From Symbiodinium natans (Eukaryota > Sar > Dinophyceae > Suessiales > Symbiodiniaceae): a stretch of DNA of 64,000 nucleotides. Made by a program: the position numbers and the translations under genes. Each line of letters opens with the position of its first letter. Position 1 is the first letter of the stretch. The notes under the pieces were generated by a model, which was not told the DNA's origin, searched no databases, and was given only the letters and a program-made list of their open reading frames with translations. The stretch covers positions 184,001 to 248,000 of the forward strand of contig CAJNDS010002679.1 in the NCBI GenBank assembly GCA_905221605.1, given 5' to 3'. Positions 31,572-43,300 of this stretch are shown piece after piece.

Positions 31572-34500
31572 TCAGGAGCGGGACTCTCGAGTGATCGTAC
31601 CCGTTGGCTTTGTGGTACCTAATCACTTGGAGCATGGGCACCTCCCCATACCCGCCGTCCTTTCCTCGGCGGAACAGCCGTCCCCGCCAGTCCTGACGAA
31701 AAGGGTCAAGAGGTGCGGAGGGGCTGATCCCCAGGTTGGGCGGAAGAGAGGCGCCATGACAGGCCGCCTGATGCAAGTGGTACTGCACCAGCGACTCAAA
31801 GGCTAGCCCGCATCCCGGAGCCGAACATCCGTAGTGGCCGTCAGCGTTGGGGCGAGGCTCCTCTGAGGCTGAGGCGGACTGGGCGGTCCCGCCTCCCGAA
31901 GGCCTAGCGGAACTGCTCGACCCCGCAGCCCCGGGGGCGTCCTGACCATCGTCAGACACCTCTTCCCCGTCGGCGCCTTTCCCGGCCGCCCGACTCTCTC
32001 CCTCTCGGCGCAGCGTTTTGAGGGACTCCTCACGCTTGGTGATCTTCTCCAGCTTCACCATCGCAGTTCCCGCAACCTCCAGTATTCTCGACTGGAGCTT
32101 CTGCGCTCTAAGAAGAGCTTCGGACCGCGCGAGGTATTCCTTCGCGCTGGTGACCACAGACTGGCCGAGCACGAGGACTCCTTCCTCTGTGCTCTCGGCC
32201 TTGGCCCCACTTGCGGGCTCCTCGTCCTCCTTCACTTTGACCGCGGCTGGAGGCGCCCGCGTGTCGGGAAGATCCGAGCTGGAACTATCTTCCTCGACAC
32301 CTTCAGCTTCTTGGGCTGCCTCTTCCTCGAGCGAGTCCTCGGGCTCGAGGACATTGGGGCCCGGGACGTTGCGCCTAGGGTACACCTTGGGCTTCGCTGG
32401 CACGATCGAAGTCCTAGGAGTTTCTGAGGGACGCCCTTTGGCCTTAGGCGCGGCCTTAGGAGGGGTAACAGGTTGGGCGGCCCCCGCGGCCATGACACGA
32501 CCCGCAGGGGCCAGCACAACCGTCGAGGAGCTCGCCGCGCCACTGCTGGCCGCAGCAGCTTGGGACGCTTGGACCGTGCCCAGTTTCGGTCCTCGCCCCA
32601 ACGGCGGGTTGGGGCCGCTTCCGCGGCTTCTGCTTTCACCTTGGACCGAACCTCTAGGCCTGCTTCCTAAACACTGGCTGCGGGACAAACGAACGAAGCT
32701 GCACGCGACGAACGACGAAAAATCCTTCTGCCCGCAGACCGGCGACCTGGGAAACGGCCCGCCCCAAAAACACCCGCCCTGAACACAGAAACACCCGAAC
32801 AGCCCCAACATCCTGAGCATCAGAACGCGCGTGGGGTGATTCTGGTCCGAGCGCGCCGCGTCATGGTTCGCGCGCTTGGAGTTGTGCGCACCGCGAACGC
32901 CTAAGGCTTCAAGAGCAGACGACGCGCTCTGCGGAGCCGCGACTGCCCCCTTGGCGCACGCTTCGCGCACCGCCCCCTCGGCTTGGGCATCAGTGAAAAA
33001 CTGCCCATCAATGACCCTACCCGTCCTAACAGTAAGATCATCCACGTAGGCAATCCACTCCTTAGTATACTTAAGGCGCCTACCTCTGCCGGGGGCATAG
33101 GCCCTATCAACCACAAAGTTGAAATCATCTGGGCCGTTAATCGGGCCAAAGGTAAGGCCGACAGGGAGATATTTCCCTGATCTTGCCACAATGGCCAACA
33201 CCTCGCGAGCACGCTTGGTGTTCCTAATCTGATTAAACCCACTAACCGCATCCACGAAGGTATACCAAACCGAACCTACTGCGGCGGCGAGCACATCGCT
33301 GCCCCGCCGACAATAGTACGTGGAGCGCTTAATTCGGGCATTCACACGGCGGTAGTCAACCACCAAGCGTCGCTTCCTATGCCGCTTGTAGCTGGGCATT
33401 TCCTTGGTCGGAAACGGCGCAGATCCCCAAGCCGAGCTGCCGCGGATCAACTGACCCCGCTTGCATTCCTCTTCAAGCTTGTCGTCGACCCATTGCGCGG
33501 ACTCGCCCCTCAGACTGTGAGGCTGGGACGAGACCGGCGGCCCGGTGGGGATGCAGTCATGGGCGAACTTCCTGACCGTGGTCCTGGTGGTGTCCTCCAC
33601 CCAGAACCCAGCGGCCTTTCGCCGTATGACCTCCCTGACGGCTGCGATATCAGCATCGGTCAGCCCGGGTCTGGTTGGTCCAGGCTCGATCTTCAAACCC
33701 GACCATACGAGGTCTCTATAGGCCTCGGTGCGCCTAGGATCCTCCGCGACCTTCTCGCCCGCAAGAGCATAGACCTCAAGGTCAGCCCGGACGGAATCCC
33801 AGTCCTTGGCGTCCGCCTTGGTCCGCCAAAACGCTTCCTTCTCCGCGGCATACTTATCCACCTCCTTATCCAGCTCCGCACGCTCTGCTGGCGTGAGGTC
33901 CTCGCCCGACCGCACGTCCGGGAGGGGAACGACTGGAGAGGGCTGTGGCGCAGCCGCGGCGCTATCTGCACCCGCAGTCGCTGGAAAGCTTTCAACTGCA
34001 GCGGTGCACAGCTCTTCTGCGCCCCTCAGACCAAGGTCCTGGAGCGATGCGCAGAAAGCCGCCCCTATGAGGTTGTAGTCGGCTTGCGCGCGCTCAACGT
34101 GCTTGTGCTGCACTGCGCCTAACGCATCCGGCCTACTACACCTCAAACCTACCGATTCTAAGCTGAAATCGGCGAGCCACAGGGCCCCGCTCTCAACGAG
34201 GTTGCCGCGGCCACTGGCCCGCGCGAACTGGCACATGTCAGCCCGCACGAAAGCCCAAGGCCAGCGTGGCTCTGCGAGCGTCCCAAACAAGGCGCCCCAC
34301 TCCTCGAGCCGCCAAGGTTCCCACTCGCCTTTTTGCGCCTGCAAACGCAGCGCGACGTGGGCGCCCGCGCGCGTGCGTTCCTGCGCACACCGGACGACTA
34401 GCTGGAGGAAAGCCCGGGGCACATTCTTGCCCTCAAGCCCAATCACGAGCACCTTCGGCTCTGTCCGCAGAACAGCGCCGCTAATGGCCTCTAAGTGCTC

Positions 34501-37287
34501 TTCTGCGGCCAGGTTCCAGGTGATCCCGTAGGCCCGCTTGCCTTGCACAAAGGCGGGAACAACCCTGTACCCGTGCCTCCTAGCCGCGTCGGAAACGACC
34601 GCGTCACCCCAAGCAACCTCTAAGACATCGGCAACCCCGCCAAGGAAATACTGCCGGAACCAACTCTCGACAGCACCCGACTCTGGGGAAGCCCTAGGCT
34701 GCAACACGCGGGGTTCCGCGACCAGGAGGTCCGCGAGGGCCTCTTGGATCGAGAGTACACCCGTGCCGGCGCGAGACGCTTGCTCGAGCGTCCGATCCTG
34801 CAACGAATACGCTCCCTTGTCCAACTTTCTGGCCGAGGCTGCAGCAAGCACGCCGTCGCGGTTTAGGTCGATTTTGGAAATGATTTCCTTCACAGAAACC
34901 GCTTCATGGGCCGGACGGGTCCCTTCTGAAAGCGTGAACGCTCCGTCCTCGGCGATATATGCAAGCCGCCATTTGACGCGAACCCCGCTGGCGTCGGGGA
35001 GATAGCGATGGACGCCGACCTGCGCACGGGCCGCATCCACCTGCGTGACCCGTCCTAACCTGCACACCTTCGGGCCTCCACCTACACCCCGATAGGCAAT
35101 GCGGTCACCAAGGCGGAGGACGAAGTCCCTCCCGCGCCTGGTCAGCGTGAACTCCACCTGCTTGGCGTCGCCTTGAACCTGCTGCCCTAAGCTGGGGCGA
35201 GACAAGTCGTCCCCGCCGGTTCCATCGTCCTCAAAGACGACCGGCTCGCGGGATTCCGCGCCATCTGCATCCGCAGGGACAAGAATGCAGTCTTCTGCGT
35301 GCGCCTCCATCGGGCCGCGCCGGGCGGAAGAAGTACCCCCCGACTCCATCGACACGGGCTCCAAGGTGAGCCTGTGGCCTTTGACTTCCAACACGCGCCA
35401 GGGGCCGGTCAGACCCGGTTTCCAAGGCACACGCCCCGCCCCCTCTGAACGGGCCCTCGGAGCGTTCCAGACCACTCGGTCGCCTGGTTTAAGGTCCACA
35501 GTGCGCCTATGACGGTTTGCAAGTTTCGCCCGCGCTTCTGAAGACCGCGTCCAGTGCTCTCGGACCGCAGCAGCTAGCTCCGAGAACTGTTTGAACTGGC
35601 TCCGAGCCCAATCAGAGATGGGTTCAAACTGCAAGGCGTCTCGCAGGACGTCCTTTTCAAGTGGTAGAGCGAGCGACCAGCTCCGCTCTAGGTCCCTCGG
35701 GGTATACCCGTGGGGTCCCGGAGTGTTGTCTATGACGTACTCCGCCACCACGAGCCAATCCGACCAAGCTTCGGAAAGGGAGGCGCCGACTTGTCTGACG
35801 ACCGCCCCCAGCACCTTTTGAACTTCTTGGTGGACTCGCTCGTTTGCGCCCAACTCACAAGGCCTCAAGGGCGCGCTAAACCGCCACTCGGTCCCAAGCA
35901 TCGCGCTGAGTTCTGCCATGAGCGCGTTCTTGAACTCTGGCCCTCTGTCCGACCTGATGAGGCTCGGGATCGTCCTGCTGCGAAGCACACAGCGCACGAA
36001 CGCCCTCCTGACTTCCGCATGAGTCAGAGACCTCATCGGCTCGAGGAGGACAGCATGACTGAGGCAATCGAAGTACGTAAGCGAGTACCTATGCCCCTCC
36101 CTGTCCTCTCGGTTCGGACCCTCACAGTCCACGCTGACTTCCTGCCAGCATGTCTCGGCGCCACACTTGACCGCACGAGCTTCAACCTTCGTCGGTCGAG
36201 AGCGGCCTTTAATGCAGGCGAGACACTTGGCGACCCAGGTCCGCACATCTTTCTCCAAATCGGGCCACCAGACTGCCCTCTCCAGCAGCTTGATGGTAAC
36301 CTCGGCAGACCTATGGGCCCCAAGGACTCCACAGTGGACTGAATTGTAGCAGGCGCGGCGCCAGGTCACCCCATTCGCGCCCGCAGCCCCGTTGGGAACC
36401 ACTGGGACGACGACGGTTTGACCCGTCCTGAGGGTCACCTCGCGCTCCAGCAACCCGTCTCCGGATATCACCATCGGCGGCTCCGGCTTGCGAATCGAGC
36501 CCGCCAATGAGGGATCGCGCCGCTGGCCCTCGTACCACGCCGTACGAAGGGATCCCGTGACTCGGAACTCCGAAATGTTCGCCGCGTCCCTCGCCTCGAC
36601 CGCAAGCTGTTCGCGACGATTTTCGTCCTCCCCCGCGGCCAGGCTCAAAGACGGAACACCGCCCTTAAACTCGACCTTGACCTTGGTTGAGGAATGGTCC
36701 CAAATGCACAGGATGGGGCTATGGCTGACGAGCTCTAGAACCACAGCAGGGCCCTTGTGCTCCTCACCCATAAACGCCAAAACTCTACCCTTCAGCTTGC
36801 ACTCATTGGCATTCTTCCCGCGACTGATAGCGCCCGCGGTCCAATGCCCTTCTACGCCCTCATTGGACGCAGAGAATTGAGCAAGGACCCTTGACGCCTG
36901 CCGGGTAGAACCGCGGGGATCCGAGGCTTCTCCGGTTGCCCGCCAGCCAATGACCTGAGTAACCCTACCCACAAGGGCTATCAACTTGCCGAAGGAGGGG
37001 TCTAAGGCAACCTCTTTGCCCTTAGACCTCCAGAGCACTTCGCACTGCTCATTCACGACATGTCTGTGGCCGTGCCAGTTCACCACTGACGACCAATGCA
37101 CGACGATGTCGCCCTGAACCGCATTCAGGGGCGAGCAGTTATGCCCCGCCACCACAGCACCATCTTCTCTAACCACCCATGTGGTCCAGTAAGGCTTCAC
37201 ATCGCCCCACTTGGAAAGATCCTTGTGCTGGGAGCCGAGGCTGAGCTTCATGGAATGGCTCTTCTTCCATATCTTCCCACTCAGCAT
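31537..37287 (-). CDS. ORF2: integrase, methyltransferase-like region, reverse-transcriptase finger/palm, C2H2 finger
   Basis: 1,916 codons from an ATG at 37285-37287 to TAG at 31537-31539. Integrase: HHCC zinc domain (about 315-360) and a D,D35E core with VSVDCEGP (about 387), IRSDRGPEF (about 446) and ANERVHQ (about 482), then a basic C-terminal region. Next a BAH- or SH3-like stretch, then a methyltransferase-like region (about 880-1090) starting VADVLEVAWGDAVVSDAARR. Then reverse-transcriptase motifs: RRLVVDYRRVNAR, motif A YTFVDAVSGFNQI, motif B YLPVGLTFGPI and motif C WIAYVDD (about 1416). The thumb and RNase H do not follow; they are in ORF1. A C2H2 finger C-x4-C-x12-H-x4-H is near 1817. 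Confidence 0.88.
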   Translation of the reverse strand: MLSGKIWKKSHSMKLSLGSQHKDLSKWGDVKPYWTTWVVREDGAVVAGHNCSPLNAVQGDIVVHWSSVVNWHGHRHVVNEQCEVLWRSKGKEVALDPSFGKLIALVGRVTQVIGWRATGEASDPRGSTRQASRVLAQFSASNEGVEGHWTAGAISRGKNANECKLKGRVLAFMGEEHKGPAVVLELVSHSPILCIWDHSSTKVKVEFKGGVPSLSLAAGEDENRREQLAVEARDAANISEFRVTGSLRTAWYEGQRRDPSLAGSIRKPEPPMVISGDGLLEREVTLRTGQTVVVPVVPNGAAGANGVTWRRACYNSVHCGVLGAHRSAEVTIKLLERAVWWPDLEKDVRTWVAKCLACIKGRSRPTKVEARAVKCGAETCWQEVSVDCEGPNREDREGHRYSLTYFDCLSHAVLLEPMRSLTHAEVRRAFVRCVLRSRTIPSLIRSDRGPEFKNALMAELSAMLGTEWRFSAPLRPCELGANERVHQEVQKVLGAVVRQVGASLSEAWSDWLVVAEYVIDNTPGPHGYTPRDLERSWSLALPLEKDVLRDALQFEPISDWARSQFKQFSELAAAVREHWTRSSEARAKLANRHRRTVDLKPGDRVVWNAPRARSEGAGRVPWKPGLTGPWRVLEVKGHRLTLEPVSMESGGTSSARRGPMEAHAEDCILVPADADGAESREPVVFEDDGTGGDDLSRPSLGQQVQGDAKQVEFTLTRRGRDFVLRLGDRIAYRGVGGGPKVCRLGRVTQVDAARAQVGVHRYLPDASGVRVKWRLAYIAEDGAFTLSEGTRPAHEAVSVKEIISKIDLNRDGVLAAASARKLDKGAYSLQDRTLEQASRAGTGVLSIQEALADLLVAEPRVLQPRASPESGAVESWFRQYFLGGVADVLEVAWGDAVVSDAARRHGYRVVPAFVQGKRAYGITWNLAAEEHLEAISGAVLRTEPKVLVIGLEGKNVPRAFLQLVVRCAQERTRAGAHVALRLQAQKGEWEPWRLEEWGALFGTLAEPRWPWAFVRADMCQFARASGRGNLVESGALWLADFSLESVGLRCSRPDALGAVQHKHVERAQADYNLIGAAFCASLQDLGLRGAEELCTAAVESFPATAGADSAAAAPQPSPVVPLPDVRSGEDLTPAERAELDKEVDKYAAEKEAFWRTKADAKDWDSVRADLEVYALAGEKVAEDPRRTEAYRDLVWSGLKIEPGPTRPGLTDADIAAVREVIRRKAAGFWVEDTTRTTVRKFAHDCIPTGPPVSSQPHSLRGESAQWVDDKLEEECKRGQLIRGSSAWGSAPFPTKEMPSYKRHRKRRLVVDYRRVNARIKRSTYYCRRGSDVLAAAVGSVWYTFVDAVSGFNQIRNTKRAREVLAIVARSGKYLPVGLTFGPINGPDDFNFVVDRAYAPGRGRRLKYTKEWIAYVDDLTVRTGRVIDGQFFTDAQAEGAVREACAKGAVAAPQSASSALEALGVRGAHNSKRANHDAARSDQNHPTRVLMLRMLGLFGCFCVQGGCFWGGPFPRSPVCGQKDFSSFVACSFVRLSRSQCLGSRPRGSVQGESRSRGSGPNPPLGRGPKLGTVQASQAAAASSGAASSSTVVLAPAGRVMAAGAAQPVTPPKAAPKAKGRPSETPRTSIVPAKPKVYPRRNVPGPNVLEPEDSLEEEAAQEAEGVEEDSSSSDLPDTRAPPAAVKVKEDEEPASGAKAESTEEGVLVLGQSVVTSAKEYLARSEALLRAQKLQSRILEVAGTAMVKLEKITKREESLKTLRREGESRAAGKGADGEEVSDDGQDAPGAAGSSSSARPSGGGTAQSASASEEPRPNADGHYGCSAPGCGLAFESLVQYHLHQAACHGASLPPNLGISPSAPLDPFRQDWRGRLFRRGKDGGYGEVPMLQVIRYHKANGYDHSRVPLLRRGDRIQLEMW

Positions 37288-37334
37288 GCCATATGCTGTG
37301 GGAACTGGAGCATCTTTGGGCGTAGTCCTGAACC

Positions 37335-37389
37335 CTACCGCCCATTGCTGGATGGTTGAGGACCTAACCCTAACAAACCTCCTGTCCTA
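37335..37389 (-). other. ORF1/ORF2 overlap, possible frameshift region
   Basis: The ORF2 frame is open upstream of its ATG back to a stop at 37387-37389, while ORF1 ends with TAG at 37335-37337. The 55-base overlap would allow a -1 shift from ORF1 into ORF2. No classical slippery heptamer is obvious, so independent initiation at the ATG is equally possible. Confidence 0.35.
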
Positions 37390-40300
37390 TCCAAGGTTGC
37401 AAGGACGGAGTTGACCTCTAGGCCCACCTCATGGGCCTCAAGGTCGCCCTCAAGCGGAGGTTCGGGCTCCTCCCGCTCGGCTATCTCCACCGAGGTATCG
37501 ACTGCCTCTTTCTCGATGCAGGCGGGGCAGCGAGAAAACAGGTAGGTCCGCTTGCCGCAGATGCATAGACCCTCATGGTCCCAGAGGGGTCGTGACGGTT
37601 CGTCCAGCATCCCTCTAATGCTGGCATCATCGATGGAACGAACCGCGTCCAGCCTCAAGGACCGCAGAACCTCCGCCCCCAATGCCTGCTTCCCTACGAT
37701 CCCAAAACCTCGCAGGGGAGGCTCCGGAAAATCCTTCTTGAGTTCCGGACAAGCCTCGGCCACTTCCAAGTGGCCTTGCTGCGTGCGCCAAAGGCGTGGC
37801 CGCACCGCCCAGATAGCCTTGATGCCTGCCCAAGCCTCTCCTACAGCCCTAGCTTCTTTGCGCTGCAGGTTCCTTGCTTGGAGCGTGAGCTCAACAACCA
37901 AAGGCCACCTAAGGACGGCTGTGACCAGCCCGCCTTGTCCAAGTCCTACGAGGAACTGCGGACGAAACCCCGAAGCTTCCCTAAGAACCTTGGCACACGA
38001 AGTGAGCAAGTCGACCCTGATCCGCTTGATCTTCTTGGTCCCTGCGAGCCTGCCGGCCCCGCAATCGAAATGCGAGGCAAGCCCGTCGGTATCCTCAAAC
38101 GGACCCCAACAACCCCTGACAGCCACAGAAACTCCAGGGAGGCTCGCTTGGAAGACGCGCCTGATCTCAGTCAGCTCTGCGTCCTGCTCTTTCCAACGCG
38201 CGTAGTCAAAGACAACCATGACGCGCACCGGAAGGGCTGCGACGACGCACATCGGCACAGCCGCGGCCTGGACACGGCCCGCAGGCTCTGGGACGGCGTC
38301 GTTGCCGACCGCCCAGGGCACGGGTCCGTCACCCTCAGTACCCTCTCCGAGGTACTGGTCCAGGTCGAAACCTCGGAGTTGGCCCGAAAGGCCCTCGAGG
38401 TCTTTCGTCCTCGCCGCAAGGAGCGCATCCCGATCCTTGGGATTGCGGCTAAAACTGTCACCCAGCGTCGCTGAGCGACCGCTAAGGCTCCTTATTTCGG
38501 ACCCATCCATAAGGATTTCTGCAACCCACCGGACGAGCTTCGGATCCATTCCGATGTCCGATGTTTGCGCTCGGGTAAGGTTGGCATGATCTGTCCAACA
38601 CAGAGTCCGAATAGAGCCAAACATGCGGCGTGTCGCCCGCTTTACCTCGAGCTGAGCAAACGCTTCCTGTATCAAGGGCGGCCAGTTCTGCTGCGCGGGG
38701 GTCAAGCTCTTCGAGTGCGTCATAAGCACTTTGAGCTGGCTCAAGTCACGCGTCATCTGCACGACGCTGCCCCCTACCGCGATGCCCGACGCATCCGCGA
38801 TCTGCTCAAGGGGACACGACCCATCCGCAGCAGAGGCCTCATCGAAGGTAGCCAAATTGATGCGATTCTGCATCATGCGCTTAATCGCTTTAAAGGCTTT
38901 GCAACCCTCGGTGGCGGCTGAGCCCAGCCCGCCTTCAGGAAAGACGGCGCCTGGCTTCTGCCACTGCCCTAAAATCTTGGCTGCGTGCCCATACTCAACA
39001 GGCAGGTAGCCGCGCAACCAGTTTGCGCAACCCAAAAATTGCTGAATGTGAAGCTTCTCCCAGAGCGGGGGAAAGTCAATCACCGCCTGACAACGCTCTT
39101 CGTCAGGCGAACTCCCGTCCCGCCCAATGTTGTGTCCCAGGAGCTTGCCTTTGGAGACACAAACTTCGGCCTTGCTGATTCCAAAGGAGAACCCAAACAA
39201 GATTGACTTATCTAGGAAACCCTCTAAGGAAACGAGGTGGTCGAGGAGGTGCGGGCACGCTTTAGGGTGCCGGGCGCGCATATCTGCCGCGAGCTTCTCA
39301 TAATAGTAGTCCGTTGGAGGCTCTTCGATCATCTTCTCGATGTCCCAGCTCTCCACGATATGATAGCTCGGGCAGCGCGCCGTATCGACCGCGTCTGCTG
39401 GGCGCACAGCATCACTTGCGCCTCTTCCAGCCGTGGCCGATCCCTCACGCCAGCCAGCCCAGCGTGGCCCCTTGCGCGTCCTAAAGACCGCGAGGCGTTC
39501 GGTGACGGGAACTTCATCGCTACACGCAACGCTTTCCGCCACACGCAAATCCCTCGTGTCCCAGAGACGCCACGCCTCACCTACGCGCTGAAGCAAGCAC
39601 GTTTCGTAAGGCGCCTTCTCGACCGCCAGAGTCCCGAGGTCCTTCTGCGCAGGGCGCCTACCCCACACAGACGCGTAACCACCCGGCGCCTCCCACCAGC
39701 TGTCGACGCTTGGAAGGTGGTCCAAGCAAGTAAGCACTCCAGGCTCCTCAACAGGGCGCCCAACCGGGCCGCTCCCGCCCCACACCGAAGCGAGAACAGT
39801 CACCGCAGCAAGGACCGATAGCACACCGATCCTGGCGCCGGTACGCAGCCGCCCAAAGGACCGCGCACAGGAGGAACAACCTTGGAAGCTTCTTGCCGCG
39901 GCCCTGGACGCGGACCCGCAAGCAAAGCACGGGTCGTGGTCAACCGAGGCAACGGCGACCCCACAATCCGCACATGCCTGCGGAGACGGCTCCGACTCGA
40001 AAACCGTCTCAACCGCGCCACAACCGCAGGCCGCAGTGCTTACGAGGCCGGAACGCACTTCCGCAACAACCTCGCCCGGCTGGAGAGAGTGATCACACTC
40101 TTGGGCTGCGAGCAACACAAACCCTTTTCCCTCTCCTGTGGGCCAAAGGCCTGGTACGGCCTCGACCCCGCACTCCACCGGAAGCACTACCTCGGACAGG
40201 GATCCCTCTGCGGAGACTCCTTGCTCCCGCACGACAGGCACCAGCACCCCGTCGCCTGGCGAGAGCTCGAGAGGCTCTTCCCCGTCGTAGCGGAGGAGCT

Positions 40301-43300
40301 CCCGGCTTCCGCCCCCAGGCTCGGTGCATGACGCGTCGTCCAGGCTCGACAACCGCGCTTCGAAGGCGTAGGCCCTGTCCTTCCGGGTCTTGCTGTGATC
40401 CTCGCACCTGGGCATTCTGATTCCCAGCGTGTCGAGGACGTGAAAGTCGGGACCCGGCCTGAAGCCCAGGCCCATCCTTCCGGCGCAGTCCAACGCTCTG
40501 CCACCGAAAATCAGTCCGTGCCAATCGGACGTCCCCCTGGCTGCGATTTTGCATCGCACGAAAATTTCAGTGTTGGGGCGACAGTCGTCCGCCGTCCTGC
40601 CTTCCAGCAGCGTGACGCGCAAGACTGCTGCCCCCTTCAGAGGAACGGGGGCTCCCGAAGCAATGCCATGCACATATTCGGGGTGGACCCACTTCTCGAG
40701 TCTCACGACCGGGAAGCCGGGATCTTCGGTACCGATCCCCAGCTCTGCAGCCCGGTTCATCATGCCCACCACAAGTTCCTCGGTCACGTGGTTTGCGCCG
40801 GCGCATCCGTCGAGCATGCACTCGACCTTACGGTCGAGCACCTGGACTACCGTTCTGTACTGGTAGCCTCCTGGCTCGTTGTCCGCCAGGTTCCACCAGT
40901 CCTTCGGCAGATCGTCCAGGGTGGCGAACTTGTCCCGCCCGCCCTTGCTCAACGGAAGCGCGTGCTGCTGCACCGCGGCGCGTCCTGCGGCTCCTGAGAC
41001 GCCTGCCTGGACGCCTGAGCTGCCTATCTGGACACTGAACGCGGCGAAGGGGTTGGACATGGAAGCCCCGGAGGGCGCGGCCCAGTTGGCAGGCAAGGCC
41101 GGCGTCCCTCCTGAGGTCGTCAGGTTGTGGACCATGTCGCAGCTGGCTCCTTTCTTGCACGACCCATTCTTGGAGAAAAAGAGGCAAACAGTGCCTGGTG
41201 GCTTTGCCGCGCCTTTGGCCGCAGCCCTAGGCTTTGCGCTGGCCTTAGCCTTGCCACCTCCCTTCCCCTTGCCCTTGCCCTTCGCCGTGGCAAAGGTTTG
41301 GTCACCCTTCTTGGCCGCGAGAGCTTTTCTGCGAAGCTCCTTGTCGTGGCTGTACGGGCAGGCATCCCCTTTCGGGCAATTCCCGTGGTCGCGAAAGTGG
41401 AAGCAGATCTTCTTGTCTGCTCCTTTGCCAGCACCCTTCGACGCAGCGGCAAACGTCTGATCCGCGCCAGCCTTGGCCGCGGCAGCTGCTCCCTTCGCAG
41501 CAGCCTTAGCGGCGGCCTTGAGGCTCCGAATCTCCTTCTGAGCCTCGGCTAGCGCGACCGACGGGTCCGCGCTTGGAGAGCCGGTCGTGGAGTACACAGA
41601 GTGGGAAACAGCCCGGTGCGCTGCTTCCCTCTGTTCGTACTCCAAGACGACTTTGTGGCTCTCCTCCCAAGTCTGCGGCCCTCTCAGCCCGCCGTCCTTG
41701 GGATCGCCGGGCCACAACCGCTTGTCGTTACGTATCTCCTTTTGGAGATACGGGGGCATCTTGCGGAGGTACGAGAGATACAACTCTCGTGGGGTCTTCC
41801 CAAGACCCACCGCCTCAAGGTCCGCGATCGACGCCTCAAACAAAGGCTCGAATTGGTGGCCTGTGAGCTTGCCCTTAGCGAGGGAGGCATGCTCACCATC
41901 CACGCGGACTTCTCTTTCCTCCCGCGATTCCCCGAACATCAAGTGCTTGTTCTTGATGCGGTCGTACACTGCCTGTGGGTCGGAGAGAACCTCTCCCGAC
42001 TTCCACGCTGCGCGGTAGGCGTTCGTGTACGTCTTCATGCGCGAGCCGCGGCAGCGCCCGCGTAGCGCTAGCAGCTTCTCGCGCGCACTCATACCGCGAC
42101 AGTTGTTGGCGAGCGCGCAGACGTCCTCGAACTCCTCGTAGAACAGGACAACGTCTCGCGCGTCCGACTTGTCGTCGGTCAGCGTCGGCCACGTGAGGTC
42201 AGTTTTGACCGTCGTTATGGAGCTTTGCCCGCCCCTCTGCGCTAACGCTTCTTTCAGCGCTTCAGTTTGGGCGGCGAGTGCGGCGGCGAAATCGCCCGCC
42301 GGGTTTTGGGACCCGGTCTGCGAACCTCCGCCGTCTGAACCTCGCTTCAGGGCTTCTATCTCCATCTCCAGCGCCGCGAGCTTTGCGCGCAAAGGGGAAT
42401 CGCCGTCCGTCGCGCCCAGGTCACGGGCCGCGGAAGGACCACCTGCAACCTCGGCAGTGTGCAAACCTCCACGGTCCAAACCTACCCCCAACCCACTTGC
42501 AGTCGCAGGCTGTGGGAGCCCTGGGGAACGCGGCCCCACGGCTTCAACTGGCACATCGGACGGGGAGCTCCAAACCTTCTCTTGGCTCGAGCTTTCTTTT
42601 CCCCCTAGCGCGAGGATAAGCTCCCCGATGCATTGGATTTCACGCTGAATCTCCTCTGCGTCTTCGGGGTCCTCGCCACCGCGCAAAGCCGCGACCGAGA
42701 ATCTGGTCCGCAGCCGACGGACCATCTTTGTCGGATGCCAGTCCCCGCCTATCTTCGAGAACTCATCCGCAAGGAGGGTGGCTTTGGTGCTTAAGGCGTC
42801 AAGGTCACGGGAGCTCACCGTGACTCCATGCGCTTTCAGCGCGAGGACAATCCGCGAAACGCGCGTCAAGTAGTCCGCGACCGGTTCTTGGTCTGGACGG
42901 AAAATCGCGCGCAGCTCCGCCTGCAAGCCCTCTGCGGTGCCTGGCACTGAACCTGCTGTCGACGGCGGACCGGACGGTCCCGCCGGGCGGGACCCTGGTG
43001 CCGTAGCAGGGACATAGGCAGCACCGGTGGGGACCATGGCCAGCTCCCTAGCCGCGGCGCTGACGTCCACCCGCGGCGGACTGTCGCCACCAGCGCCCGA
43101 GGCCTCAGGGACTAGCTCGGAGTCCTCTTCTTCTTCCTCTTCCTCCTCGTCCTCGCCTTCGGCGTCGTGGAGGAACTTCATGACCTTTCGCCAGAGAGCC
43201 GCCTCCTGCTCTGGCGTTGTGCTAACCCCATCCCGCTTGGACAGCGGACGACTGCCGGTCTCCCTACGCCACTTAAGCCAAGCGACGTAGCTCATCCGCT

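Noticed and set aside
32018-32782. A 254-codon + strand open frame
   Set aside because: Antisense to ORF2, Ser/Ala/Gly-rich and without domains; a compositional shadow.
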